Below, piece after piece: positions 43,912-55,300 of a stretch of 64,000 nt of DNA. This DNA comes from Odiellus spinosus. Lineage: Eukaryota; Arthropoda; Arachnida; Opiliones; Phalangiidae. Numbering within the stretch: the stretch's first letter is position 1; every line of letters starts with the position of its first letter. The DNA lies in the NCBI GenBank assembly GCA_963920705.1, contig OY987225.1:6894175-6958174 (forward strand). Direction: 5' to 3'. The position numbers and the translations under genes were made by a program. Under the pieces are notes generated by a model. That model saw nothing but the letters and a program-made list of their open reading frames with translations, made no database searches and was not told the DNA's origin.

Positions 43912-44640
43912 TCACTTAGTGCTTGCGTTTTGTGTTTGTAGCAGGTTTCGCCGTTGATGCCCTTGTTCTTTCTTTATTTTTTGGGTTGGAACATTCTGTT
44001 GACCCAAATACGATTCAGACAGGGTATCGTCATCTAGCTGATCTTCTGGCTCTTCAAGGATGTCTGGCAAACTGGCATCACCCATTTCTTTCAAAATCTT
44101 AAATGTAGTGATTGCATTTAGATTTTTAGTTATCGTAAGAAGAATGTGACGGACAATTATTACTCACAGTTTGTGCCGTTCCCCATCATCTTCATTAATC
44201 TCGAGATTACTAAATGTACTAATACAGAAGTTAATCAGACCTAGTTATCATTATCTGTTGTAATTTTCAAATAATACTTACTACCGACGACTCACGACGT
44301 CTTTTAAAAACATCAGTTGTTTGAAAAAAGGCCACTTAATAAATTTTATGTCCTCTTCTTCAACATATTCTTGACCCGATGTTTTTTTTTGCTTACAGCG
44401 TGGAAATTTGTTCTAAACTGGTCCTTTAGATATTTCCACATATTTTTAGTGTCTTTGATTTTAAAATTATTATATTACTTACTGGACATTTTCATGGTTT
44501 TTGGCAATTTCCTCCCATTGGACTCCCTGCAATTGTCTCTCTCGGAAATCAGAGCTCGATTTGTTCCAAATCGCGGGATAGTTTATGATAATGTTTATCA
44601 ACTCTTCTTTCCTTTCACTGTCTTTCTGCCCAAGCTGTTT
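43912..44640 (-). pseudogene. MADF-like gene remnant with several splice sites
   Basis: The minus strand from 44640 reads INIIINYPAIWN, DFRERQLQGVQWEEIAKNH and then MWKYLKDQFRTNF, the pattern of MADF DNA-binding domains. Donors GTAAGT (near 44484 and 44283) and acceptors (GTATTAG, TTTAAG) fit short introns. Phases do not all match and a run of eight A breaks one frame, so it is decayed or my model is incomplete. The last exon (44094-43912) is acidic (EEPEDQLDDD). Confidence 0.45.
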
Positions 44641-44754
44641 TAAGCAACTTTTTATTTATTCCGGTTATTTGTTGTAGTTTAAATGTCGCATTAGAATTAA
44701 TTATTTAATTTTCTTGGGCGTCAAGTGTTCCGGTGACGTACTAACTTTAGCTTG

Positions 44755-44935
44755 CGTTACTGGTTATAGGGCACGCGTGTTTTACCCGACCGAAGCCGGC
44801 ACACGCTTTAAAATTTTTAAATTGGCACGCGTGTTCTACCCGGCCGAGGCCGGCACGCGCTTTAAATAAATTAATTATATAGGTCACGCGTGTTATACCC
44901 TATCGAAGTTGGCACGCGCTTTAAATTTTCGTGAC
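44755..44935. repeat. Three tandem GC-rich units of about 60 bp with a dyad
   Basis: Each unit holds CACGCGTG, TTTACCC or TCTACCC, GAAGCCGGCACRCGCTTTAA. GC content is well above the surroundings, and the palindromic CACGCGTG occurs three times. The position is just 3' of the PHD/zinc-knuckle gene, possibly in an untranslated or LTR region. Confidence 0.7.
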
Positions 44936-44939
44936 TGTC

Positions 44940-46540
44940 TTAATTATGCGAACTATGTGCGAATTGATGACGCGGAAGTTGATCACGGCCGAGTAGTGGT
45001 AAGTCGGACGCGTCAGTTGATTGTTCGCATTCACCCAATTTACTAGAAGGGCAGTATTCCGACTCTCTGTGCCCTTGGGCACCGCACGCGTCGCACGTGA
45101 CGTTTTCTTTCGGACGAATTCCGGTGAGTTCTCGGGGGCTTCCCTTCGCATTTCTAAAATCCGCGGGTACGGCGGACGATCTTGACCGAACAAACCGTTT
45201 TCGCTCAGTATACCCGAAAAATTGCTGGGCATCGCGCTCAATGACTAGAGGGAAATTGTGGTGGTTATGGTACGGTTTAAACGGTAGATTCCACCTTCGC
45301 GCCATTCTTGCGTTGCGGGGATCGTTCAGATTGATGTTAGATGGGTCCGCGGTAACGGGTTCCTCCCGGATTACTGGCGTCGTGGTGGGAATTTCTTCCT
45401 CGACCTCTCGCGGTAAGCCGGTAGTTACTGGAACTACGTTGGGTGCCTGGACTTCTTCAACAATCCGCGCTTGGATTACTGGCGTTGTGGCGGGAATTTC
45501 TTCCTCGACCTCTCGCGGTAAATCCAAAGGGCGAGATCCTCTTCTCCGTCTCTCATTTCTAGGGTGGATCACAAACGGCCTGAACACTTCCGGGTTAGGA
45601 CTTCTGTCCACATCATCGACTTCCCAGATCTCGTTTGGGTCAGCCGGAACCGTGTTCCAAACCTGACGTTCTGGCTGTTGCGGTCTACCCATTTCACAGG
45701 GCCTAGTTTCAAATCGACGCCAGCGCCGTTGCTCCTCCGTTTCACCGTCGATAATTTCGTCTTCCAGAGGTGGAATGTTACGAATGGGAGCCTGAGCTTG
45801 TCTCAATGCTTCGGCGATTTGGAGGACGCGCAAATCTTCCTCGAGATCGGTGAGGGGAGCTATTCTGGGAATCAGAATTCCTACTACTATTGGTTTGTTC
45901 TTCCATTCCGGATGTAGAAGACGGGTGCGAGTTATGAGAGTATCGTCTAGAGGGGGTTGAATCAAATAAAAGGTTAGTTCTGGTTGGCATTTAAAGCAAT
46001 AGTACGTTGGGACGGTATCCAAGGAGTCTCTGTCTAAACCGACACATTTAACGTGATACTCTAATTCGCAGTTATCACATTGTATCCAATCGATCATTGG
46101 TTCGTTTGAATTGTTTATGATACACTTGGGGGCGGGGCACTCTTCTTCGAGAGTAGAATCAACGTTTTTAGCACGCGCTGTTTTTTGTTTGCGGTTACGT
46201 AGTCTCTTCGCGCGTCTAGGGGGGAGTGGGGCGGTGGCTTCCGCGTGGGAACCGATTTCGCCGGGATCGCTGAACGATTGATTACTAGAGGGGTCATTGT
46301 TTTCGTTATTTAGTTCACTTTCGGGCCATAATCGTTAGAGCAGAGGCAGGGGTTTGGTGGATTCAGAGAATCCATCACACAAGTACGCGTTAGAATTGGA
46401 ATAATCTTGTTTTTTAGGTCACATAAATTTTGTAATGGTAACGCAATAACCCATTGAGATATGTTTTTTATCTCCTTGGTGACATTTAGCTTATTCAAAT
46501 AAATATCTTCAATTTGGTTCTTTGCTTCAAGTACCAAGGC
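44940..46540 (-). pseudogene. PHD-finger and zinc-knuckle protein, Gag-like
   Basis: The main frame opens after a stop near 46330. It carries a PHD finger (ECPAPKC, QCDNCELEYHVKC, YYCFKC) at about 46165-45985, then a Pro/Arg/Glu-rich region with two copies of LPREVEEEIPTTTPVI. It ends with a CCHC-type knuckle (CDACGAQGHRESEYC) near 45080. The upstream frame (46537-46310) adds a helical segment after an acceptor TTTATTTAAAACAG but is one base out of phase near 46330. The knuckle suggests a Gag-type nucleic-acid-binding protein; PHD fingers read histone tails. Same strand as the integrase/MBD fragment downstream, so both may come from one element. Confidence 0.55.
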
Positions 46541-47235
46541 ATTAAAAGTATTATCATAATCTACAGCTGTTTTAAATAAAATAAATCAATAACAAGAAAA
46601 CTTTGCAACAGTAATAAAAACAATCTTACGAGATATAATTCTTTTACTGGTAATTTTTCGATTTCGCTTATTCTTTAATGGTTATTCTTCTAATTGGTTT
46701 GATTTGCATATACTGCAAATACTGAAATTCAAGTTCCGTTAAATATCTTTTAAACCATTTAGATCAGAAAATAAAAACTTACTTGGTTATCACAGATAAA
46801 ACCTTCGATGGCTCTGCAACGCGGGTTGCTCGGACTCATTACAAATATTTCCATTTCCAATGGAATTGAAAAAATCATAAACTTCTTGGTCAGATAAAAT
46901 CTCGTCTATTTTCCCAATGGAAAACCTGGACAAATCTATTTGATTAACCGATTAATCTTACCGCTCCTTGGCTTATATCTTTCAGTTTAATTTTCCCAAT
47001 GGAAAACCTGGATAAATTTATTTGATTAACAAATTAATCTTACCGCTTCTCATATATTTGAGTTTAGTTTTCCAAATAGAAAACTTCCGCTTCCAAGTTC
47101 CACGCATAAACCTTACGATGAAAGTTTAATTACCAAAATAAATATTAAAGTTCATACCAACTGGTGTGAAAAGAAAGCAAGACTGGTTTGATGTATTGTT
47201 CTCCGAAGTTATACCAATTGAGGCTTGAAGCATTT

Positions 47236-48370
47236 TTAATATCGGTCGTACTCTAAGTAGTGCTCAACTGCAGGAGGATCTACGTTAAAATACGAAGAGG
47301 AAGTGCTTCCATATAAACATGTATGCACATTGGTCAAAATTGTAACTACAATGTAATAGGTTCCAACTGGCTGGAGAAACAGCTTTAAGTCCAGAAAGGC
47401 AAAGTACTGGACAATCTTGCCAAAGCCCCACTCAACGCTTTCTCTTACCGAGCTCATAGCTTTGTTGAAAGCTTCCTCGTCCGGGGTGAGCCTGGCACCT
47501 CTGTGAGGAACAATCAAGTTATTCCTTAATGGATAACCAGGATCCCCATAAATAACATAGTCTTGCCCACAGACGTTTTCTAATTCTTCAACAATATTAC
47601 TCACACGAAGCATGTGTGAATCATGCCCGCGCCCTTCAATTGGGCCAAATAAACTCACGATGATTCCATCGGGCGAAAGAATTGATTGATACTTTAACGC
47701 ATGCATACGTTTGTGTCCACTGTAAAAGAGTCTTTGTTGACGTGAAGGACGGTATATAGGCCTTGCAGTGCCATCAATAAACCCCCAGCAGTTCTTCAAA
47801 GGGGCTCCTTTTGCAGCTATAGCGGCTGAATACCGTTTTAAGTCTTCCTTTAATAACCACTGTCTTCTCAAATTTTGAACTAAGTGGCGATGTAGTTCAT
47901 ATATTTGGTTCAGCACATGTTTAATAATGTAAGAAAGTTCGGCCTTCGAACGGTGAAAAATCTGTGATAGGTCTTCCAACCGGTTTGGGTATGATAACCT
48001 TTTCAAAAGAATACAAAGTGCCTCAACATTGTCCGCTTTGGTGCGGTTTTCACAAATTATATAATCCAGGAGCCTTAGAAGGCCCACAAGCCTAAAAATA
48101 TCTTCAGTTGAAAATCTAGAAGAGGATAAGCGCGAAAATTTCATGATATATTTTCGCACTACAAAATAAAAACTTACAACATATAACATACCTAAAATGA
48201 AACAGTGCCGATTCTTCAAAGTCTTGCAGGTGAAACCTTGGTCGATAAGGTAAGGGCCCATGGTTGAAATTTCTAATAACTCCTAAAAGCCACATCTCTT
48301 CTAGCGGATCAACTTCTTCATTGTGATTTAAGCCGTCGGCGTAATACAATAAACGATCATCAAGATTCTA
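47236..48370 (-). CDS. HARBI1-like (PIF/Harbinger) transposase, apparently intact
   Basis: An exon from an acceptor TTATTGTAG (near 48370) runs to the donor GTATGT (48191). A 76-nt intron (48191-48116, ending CTTCTAG) joins it in phase to 48115-47236, giving FHFRFSTEDIFRLVGLL, the usual start of the fold. DDE residues are the D of GFIDGT, the D of YGDPGYPL and an E in SVRESVEWGF. EALCILLKRLSYPNRLEDL is also typical. No stop or shift is seen. The 5' exon with the start codon was not located. IS5-type DDE transposase acting on element ends; no flanking inverted repeats were identified. Confidence 0.8.
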
Positions 48371-48399
48371 CAATAAAAAATTAATCATTTAGATGAACT

Positions 48400-50460
48400 C
48401 TGCAGTCTGCACGCCTCGTTATGGAGTATATGGATATATAAAGAGCCAAGGCCTAACCCTAAATTCTCTCTAGTCTATGCCTATCTTGATTCTATAAGAA
48501 TTTAAGAAAGCAAGGCTGATGTCAGTCATTCATCATCTGGAGACAAAATAAAACCATCTACCGCCGCAGCCGTTGGGAGCATTGTGGAGACTAAGGATTA
48601 GTGGCATACTAAAGGTGGGACCCTTGTTTAACGGAAAGTTTAATCGTTTCGTCAAGGGACGAATGCAACCTAACAACCAGTGATTTCTTTTACCGGAAAC
48701 ATAATAGGCCCAATCCCCCTGTGAACATATTTATTAAGAAATGTTAAACTATAACTTAATTTAAAATTTACCCTAAACATAGGCTTAGCGGGGTTGATAG
48801 ACATCCTGATTTCCTCACCTATAAGGTCTAGCGACGAATGATAATATGATTGCAAGAGATCTTGCGCAAATGGTGGGTCATTGCTCATTTCGCACTAGAC
48901 CGTACATGGAGATACTTCAGTATCACCTAGAGGCCTGCTAAGCCCATTTTGATGGCAAGTCTTACATTTATTTCTAGTTTAATATTTGTTTTGACAAGTT
49001 CATATTGGTGGATTACGCTTAGTTTAAAGAATAAGGAATCGATAATAATCACTTATTACGTTGCACTCTCCCCTTGTTAGGGTTTCTGCAAATAGCACTC
49101 AAGTTATATTTGGAGTTGGGGATTTTTCCTAGAAGCGAGGCCGTTAATGACGTATTTTTTTTTTTTTTTTTTTTTGGGTAAAATAGTAGGAATATAGTAT
49201 TTTTTTCCCCGCCAAATTTACAGATGACCAATGACGAAAATAATGGTATAGCTTTAGAATAATACAGTGATAGATATCCGATATTGTTTTAAGGAAACAG
49301 TTCTTAAATTTTACTAACCTAACCTTACCTATGTTAACCATTTATAGTGATGTTTCTAAATTTAATTTAACACCGGCCTCTTAACTAGAAACCCATACAA
49401 TCCTATTTAAGAGGCCATTAATTAAGTCTGAAAAAAATCCGCGGGGGGGCTATTTGGGGCGCCTTCCAAATAATCTACTAGTTCCACTACTATCCAACTA
49501 CAATGGTACCAAAAAAATTATGACGTCATCAACGGCCTCGTTTATAGCAATAAACCGGAGTGGGTGAAAAACCTACAGCAGCCTGATTGTAAAATCGGCA
49601 ATTGAAATATTCAATCTAGTTTGTGCATATATGTAGCGTCAATGTCTTGCGTGAACATAGCTTAAGGTATATGGCACGAGCAATGGCAACCTTTTGAGTA
49701 TATGCGAAGGTGATGTCTAAACCAAGCATAATGATCCAGGTTGTGATATATTACTATTTTCATATACGTTATTATGATACCTGAAGTTGTTCAACATTGG
49801 CATATTCTTCAAACCATAAAATGTACCTCACACTGAGTAAAACAGGGCACCTGTGTTTTTAATCACTGGTTACATTATTGAATACGTTCTCTTTGGAAGT
49901 TTCAAATGATCCGCGCGCAACATAACATAACTTATATTTGTTGTATAATAACAAGAATGTTGATTTCCAGACTTAATGCTCCAACTCCTCTTGAGTCCTT
50001 TTTTGAGACCTTTAAATCCGATACGGATGATGGAATTTATCACGGAGGTATGACTTTCATTTGGATGAAATACCTGCTGTTGTTCAATATGTAACCTGAA
50101 AAACCTTTTGCGCATTAAGAACTATTGGCAAGTGGTGACTCGGGAGCAACAACCTGTCTTAAGGATTCTTCTGGCAGGCGCATATCTGTGGCTGAGGGAC
50201 AAGTACCTCCAAGGTGGCTAGCAGACGCTATAGAGGACAATGCGAAATGCATTCCACCATCATTGGTTCAGCAAAGTGGCGTCCTTAACGAACCTTTGGA
50301 AGAACAGCCTGCAAAGACTATTGCGGAAACATTTGCTGGCCTGTAGTAGAGGGAGTCCAGTGCCAATCGCTGGCAATAGTAGATGGAGCGCGGAGGTTAC
50401 CGTTGAACCACTTGCTGGAAGTAGTAGCGGAACCACAGCATCAACAAAAAAAAAAGGTAT
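48400..50460. other. Stretch without supported genes
   Basis: A poly(T) run of 21 lies at about 49155. Short open frames at 50005-50350 fall in repeat-like DNA and show no domain. Confidence 0.35.
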
Positions 50461-50468
50461 GTTCAAAT

Positions 50469-50978
50469 CAAGGTTAGTAAAGAGACAGGTTAGGCAGATT
50501 CTGACGTCAGCCGGAAGTTACCTAGCGCGCAGCCATCTTCCAAATTCCTTTGACAATTGCTAGATGGCGGTTTATATTGTAATTACGGCGGGAATTTCAA
50601 ACTAATATCCAATATGTTGTTTCCAATGAACGTTGCCAGGTGGCACTTAGTAAGTCGATTGTCATATAGCGTAGGTAACGCTTTAACATACGTTTCACTA
50701 TAATCAAGCATAAATTTCACTATATTATAATTATTAAGCAGACGCCGGTCGTTCAGTTCAGTTCGTATTCCACTCAGTCGCTTGAGTCGGCTTGACCTTA
50801 ATACCACCTGGCAACGTTCATTGGAAACAACATATTGGATATTAGTTTGAAATTCCCTCTGTAATTACAATATAAACCGCCATCTAGCAATTGTCAAAGG
50901 AATTTGGAAGATGGCTGCGCGCTGGGTAACTTCCGGCTGACGTCAGAATCTGCCTAACCTGTCTCTTTACTAACCTTG
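50469..50978. mobile_element. 510-bp foldback element with 8-bp target duplication
   Basis: The two halves are near-perfect inverted copies (start CAAGGTTAGTAAAGAGACAG, centre near 50720). GTTCAAAT flanks both ends (50461-50468 and 50979-50986). An 8-bp duplication points to a hAT-type transposase. Non-autonomous. A related end occurs near 1272. Confidence 0.85.
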
Positions 50979-50999
50979 GTTCAAATGTGTAACAAAAAA

Positions 51000-52335
51000 T
51001 AAGTAAGCGTACCTACATTAATAAAGATTTAGATGTCTGTTACGAGGGTTAATCCACTACGATACTAAATGTGAACACTTTCCACATCTAGTTTCAAGCT
51101 TATTGGCTATCTTCAGTCGTAGGTAGGAAAAAATAAATAAATGCGCTTTATAACCTACCTCAACTATTCTTTCAAGAACGCTTTCCAAGGCTTGCACTGT
51201 TGTAGCCACCATAAATTTCTTACCACATCACACTGTGAATTAAAAATGTACAGAATTTCACGTGATATATTCAGTGCAAATGTTATAGCATTTATGGTGC
51301 CAATAACAGAGAATGGTGAAATCGACTCAAGTGCGCTTAACATTTTACGCTGTTTCTGTTGGTGAATATGTAACGGCCGAATATGACAAGGATTGGTACC
51401 TGGCCTTAGTGCTAGAAGCCATTAAAGAAGAAAATGACTTCCTTCTGAGATTCATGATATGCAACAAACATAACGCGATAGTTTCCGGGTAATCTCAAAA
51501 TGATGAATGTTCTGTACCTGGAAATTCCATTTGCATTTTACCGGCTCCCATTTAAGAACGCGTCGCTAAAAATCATTCAGACAGGGAACTTACAAATTGA
51601 AAATGCCCAAACATTGCCTAGATAATGCGCAACCATTATTTATATAGAAATAAAAAAAAATCTCAAGAAATATGTTTTTCTTCAAAATGGATTTTTCGCG
51701 TTTTTCAACCTTTAGCACCCAAATATCACAAACAAATTGGATACGAAATTAAAGCCTAGGTATAGGGCTATCTATAACTGGACAAAATGTTTAAATCGGA
51801 GTAGGGGCTTTTTCAGAGTTACGCTTCTAAGTTGACCCCCCTTCTTCAAAATTTTGGAAAGGTCCCCTGTTTGCCAGAACACCATTAAAGATAGAAACAT
51901 TTCGTTACCATTTTTGAAATCTACGCCATATATTACCTTACACCTGGCAATATTACTAAATTTGACCAAAGTGGAAAAAGGTTTTTCGCCATAATGCTTA
52001 GGGGTACGAATATCGTCATGGCGTACACCTAAAAACGGGGGGTATTTTCAAAAGCCTCTAGTTTTGTTTCTAATCAATATTTTTGGCTCAAAACTGGGAT
52101 TTCACCATAAAATAGCTGCACATTAACGTACGTAAAATTTCATAAAGATCGGCCAACCCATGCTAACATGAGTGTTCGAACCCGTATGGAATGACCCGTA
52201 AGTTATTCATTATTAATAATAATTTTAATTATTACCCAAACCCTGTTGTTTTTAAGTGCGCAATATAATTTCCGACACTGTATTTACTTAGGTATTCAGC
52301 ATTTAGATAATAGGTATGTACTAACCTAAACATAT
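51000..52335. other. Decayed coding traces, no gene called
   Basis: Around 51360-51480 the plus strand reads EYDKDWYLALVLEAIKEEND, a pattern I associate with small domains in transposon-derived proteins, but the frame is short and broken. The rest is AT-rich and featureless. Confidence 0.3.
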
Positions 52336-55300
52336 TTATTGTCGTAACTGATTAGAACAGAACTGGACAAGTTGCTCTCGAACACGACATCCAGGATGGT
52401 CAGGCAGAATGTCCTCGTCGTCATCGCTATCAGTATCTTCTTCCCCTCCAACGTCAATATTGGTCTCGATATCTTCATCGAACAATTACAAAATAAATGT
52501 TTAATGAGTCTAGAGTAATATACATTATATACGTGACACGGTTTTGTTCCTATGTAAGTACTACACCTATGGCTTTCTTAATATCGAGATGTTCGGTTCG
52601 TTAATAGTACTTTCCTATGATTTGCGAAACTAACCCCATTCTCCATCGTACAATAATCACAATGAAACCCAAGTGCTCGAGTAATTCAAATTATACATAC
52701 CATTATCCTGTGGCATCGCGATTTTATTAGCCAAACACATATTATGAAGAATGCAGCAAGCGATGATGATACGACAAACTTTACCAGGCGTGTAACATAA
52801 ACTTCCACCCGTTGTATCAAGGCAGCGAAAGCGAGACTTTAAAACACCATTAAGACGCTCTATAACATTCCTACCTGCAAAAAGGAAAGAGTACCATTAG
52901 TACACTGCAAATTCCCAGTTCGTTTCAAGAACACTAAAAAAAACCTTTAAGAACACCTTTTTGGGTATCAATTTAAGAACACATACATATTAAGAACGCT
53001 TTGTAAAGTGATCTTAATGCGCAACCACATGCTCTTGATTTGTTATAGTGTTCTTAATACGTTTCAAGAATATGTTCTCGATATGTTCTCGTGCTCTTGG
53101 AATGTTCCGTATAAAGGGTTCTTGTAATGTTCTTATAATGTTTGGTGCTCTTAATTTACCCAGTGTAATAACACTTCATGTAGGCTTAAAAAGTATCAAA
53201 AACGTTTCGGCTTAAAATGTATCAAAAACGTTTCGGTTCTAAATGTATCAAAAACGTTTTGGTTCAAATTAATGTTTATTTATTTACCGATGTTTTTTAA
53301 TTACAACATCCATCTTGGCAGCGCGGTTGTTAAGTTTGTAGTAGTCATGCTTCATTGTCCATTTGATTAAAACTGCTATTGGTGGTAAAAACATTGCTGG
53401 AAAATCCAATTGTTGTGTATAATACACAGCGAGTAACGTTGTCATTATGGTGGGTAATGACAATTCATTTTCTTTAAAGATGATGGTAAAGCCATTGCCG
53501 GTAATAACAGCTTTTTCTAATTTTGAATTTTGTACGCTCACTAAACATAGTGGGGGACCATTACTCTTCACATCCATTTCTTTCATAATTTCTGAATCCT
53601 TTATAAAAAAATAATCACTAATTATTTAAAAAAAAAAAACAATATTTAAAGGCAGTAAAAATAATTATCCATTGCCTTTAAAGAGAGGGTGAAGTGGAAA
53701 AAAAATGAGATTTTTTTTATCAATTCTTCATCAAAAAATAACACCTGTTTGCACATTCAACCATTCCAGAAACATCTTAGTTTAAAAAAAAAATCAAAAT
53801 AGACGCCCATTTTTCAAAATTCAAAATAGAACCCGCCCGACTAATCAAAGCATAGGGCCAATAAAAACGCCGGATCTGATTCTAAACATGACCATGCAAC
53901 TTTATTTTGTTGAGAGTGATTTACCTTTCAGATTTATTTTCTAATACTTACAGCTATGGGTCAGCCTGGGAATTTCAGTGAGATATCAAGTAGGTTTCAA
54001 GCTTTTAAGACTAACTTCATAATTATCCACCGATTAATATAACAAATAACATTCAGCTAAATACATACATTAACTTCTTCCACAATTGATTGAGTCTTCA
54101 CCCCCTTTGTTTGGAAGTTCCCAGCTTTTTTGACAAACCATTGCCACGCTGCCATCATAGGTTCTTCACCCTGTAAAGATAATTTAAATTTAGTTACGTC
54201 TTTTAAAGTTTTAGAGGGTCTCTTTTCGTAAAGCTGTTTTTATCCCACAAAGGGTCAGAAACTAATTCTTATATTTTCCCTATGTACTTTTCGCTCTATG
54301 TCTTCGGCAACTTAAGAAGGAAATAACCGTTATCAGGTCCGTAGTTAATGTAGACCTGTAATATTCAACTTCTTACATATTGTAATGCACTTTGCAATTA
54401 GAAACAAATGGTATAATCGTTGATTCATACTCTTCATTTATTAACCTCGGTCTTGGGTAAAAAAAAGCTACTTTCAATATTTAAAATTACTAAATACTCC
54501 GACAGTGAAGTCTGTAAAATAAAATACTTATAAAATACTAAACACCTAAAATAGTGGAATTTCAAGGCGTACCATGAGGCACAGGTCCAGACCAACTTTA
54601 CAATCTACATCGGCCTAGAGAAGACCGTACGTTTCAAAAGATCAAGAAACGGCAAGGATATTCCTCATAACACTGGAATCCTTGACGGACCTTCAATGCC
54701 ACTATGGTCAGTCCTCCTAAATCTGAACGCTTCTATTTCTGAACACTTTCATTTAAAAACGTTAACTTAACTTCGGTTGGGTCAATTTAAAGATGGAAGG
54801 GCTCATTCTGTAGATTAGAAATGGGGCTAGTCGCGGAACACAACTTCAGCACTGCATGTACGACCCAGAGAGGGAACGACCCTAATTAGCATAAGCATGA
54901 GGTTTAACGAATTTCAGAGAAATCGTCGGCTTAAGCGCATGATTTGGGAGTAAAGTTCGAGTTTTCCTCTACAAAATAAACTTTACAAATCCAGAATATG
55001 CCCGCAAACTCTTCGCGAAAATGTAACTTTTAAAAAGTCGAAGAATTTCTAATTCACAACGACGCGAAATCAAACTTGGGAACACTCATTGACGCATGAG
55101 GAATTGACAAAATTTTCTCAAGGAACCACTTCCGTACCTCGAATCAACAAATGGGTGTCACCAATGAATTTCTTGTCGGAATTTACCAAAGGCTAGGCCG
55201 AACTAACATGCTCCAGGCAGTATTAGCTAAGTAATCAAAGATTTCCTCTGAAATGAGGATTCATTTGGTTCCTATGATTAAACAATACCGAATTTTTCAA

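Noticed and set aside
45097-45917. Plus-strand frames across the PHD/zinc-knuckle gene
   Set aside because: Antisense of a domain-bearing frame; no motifs of their own.
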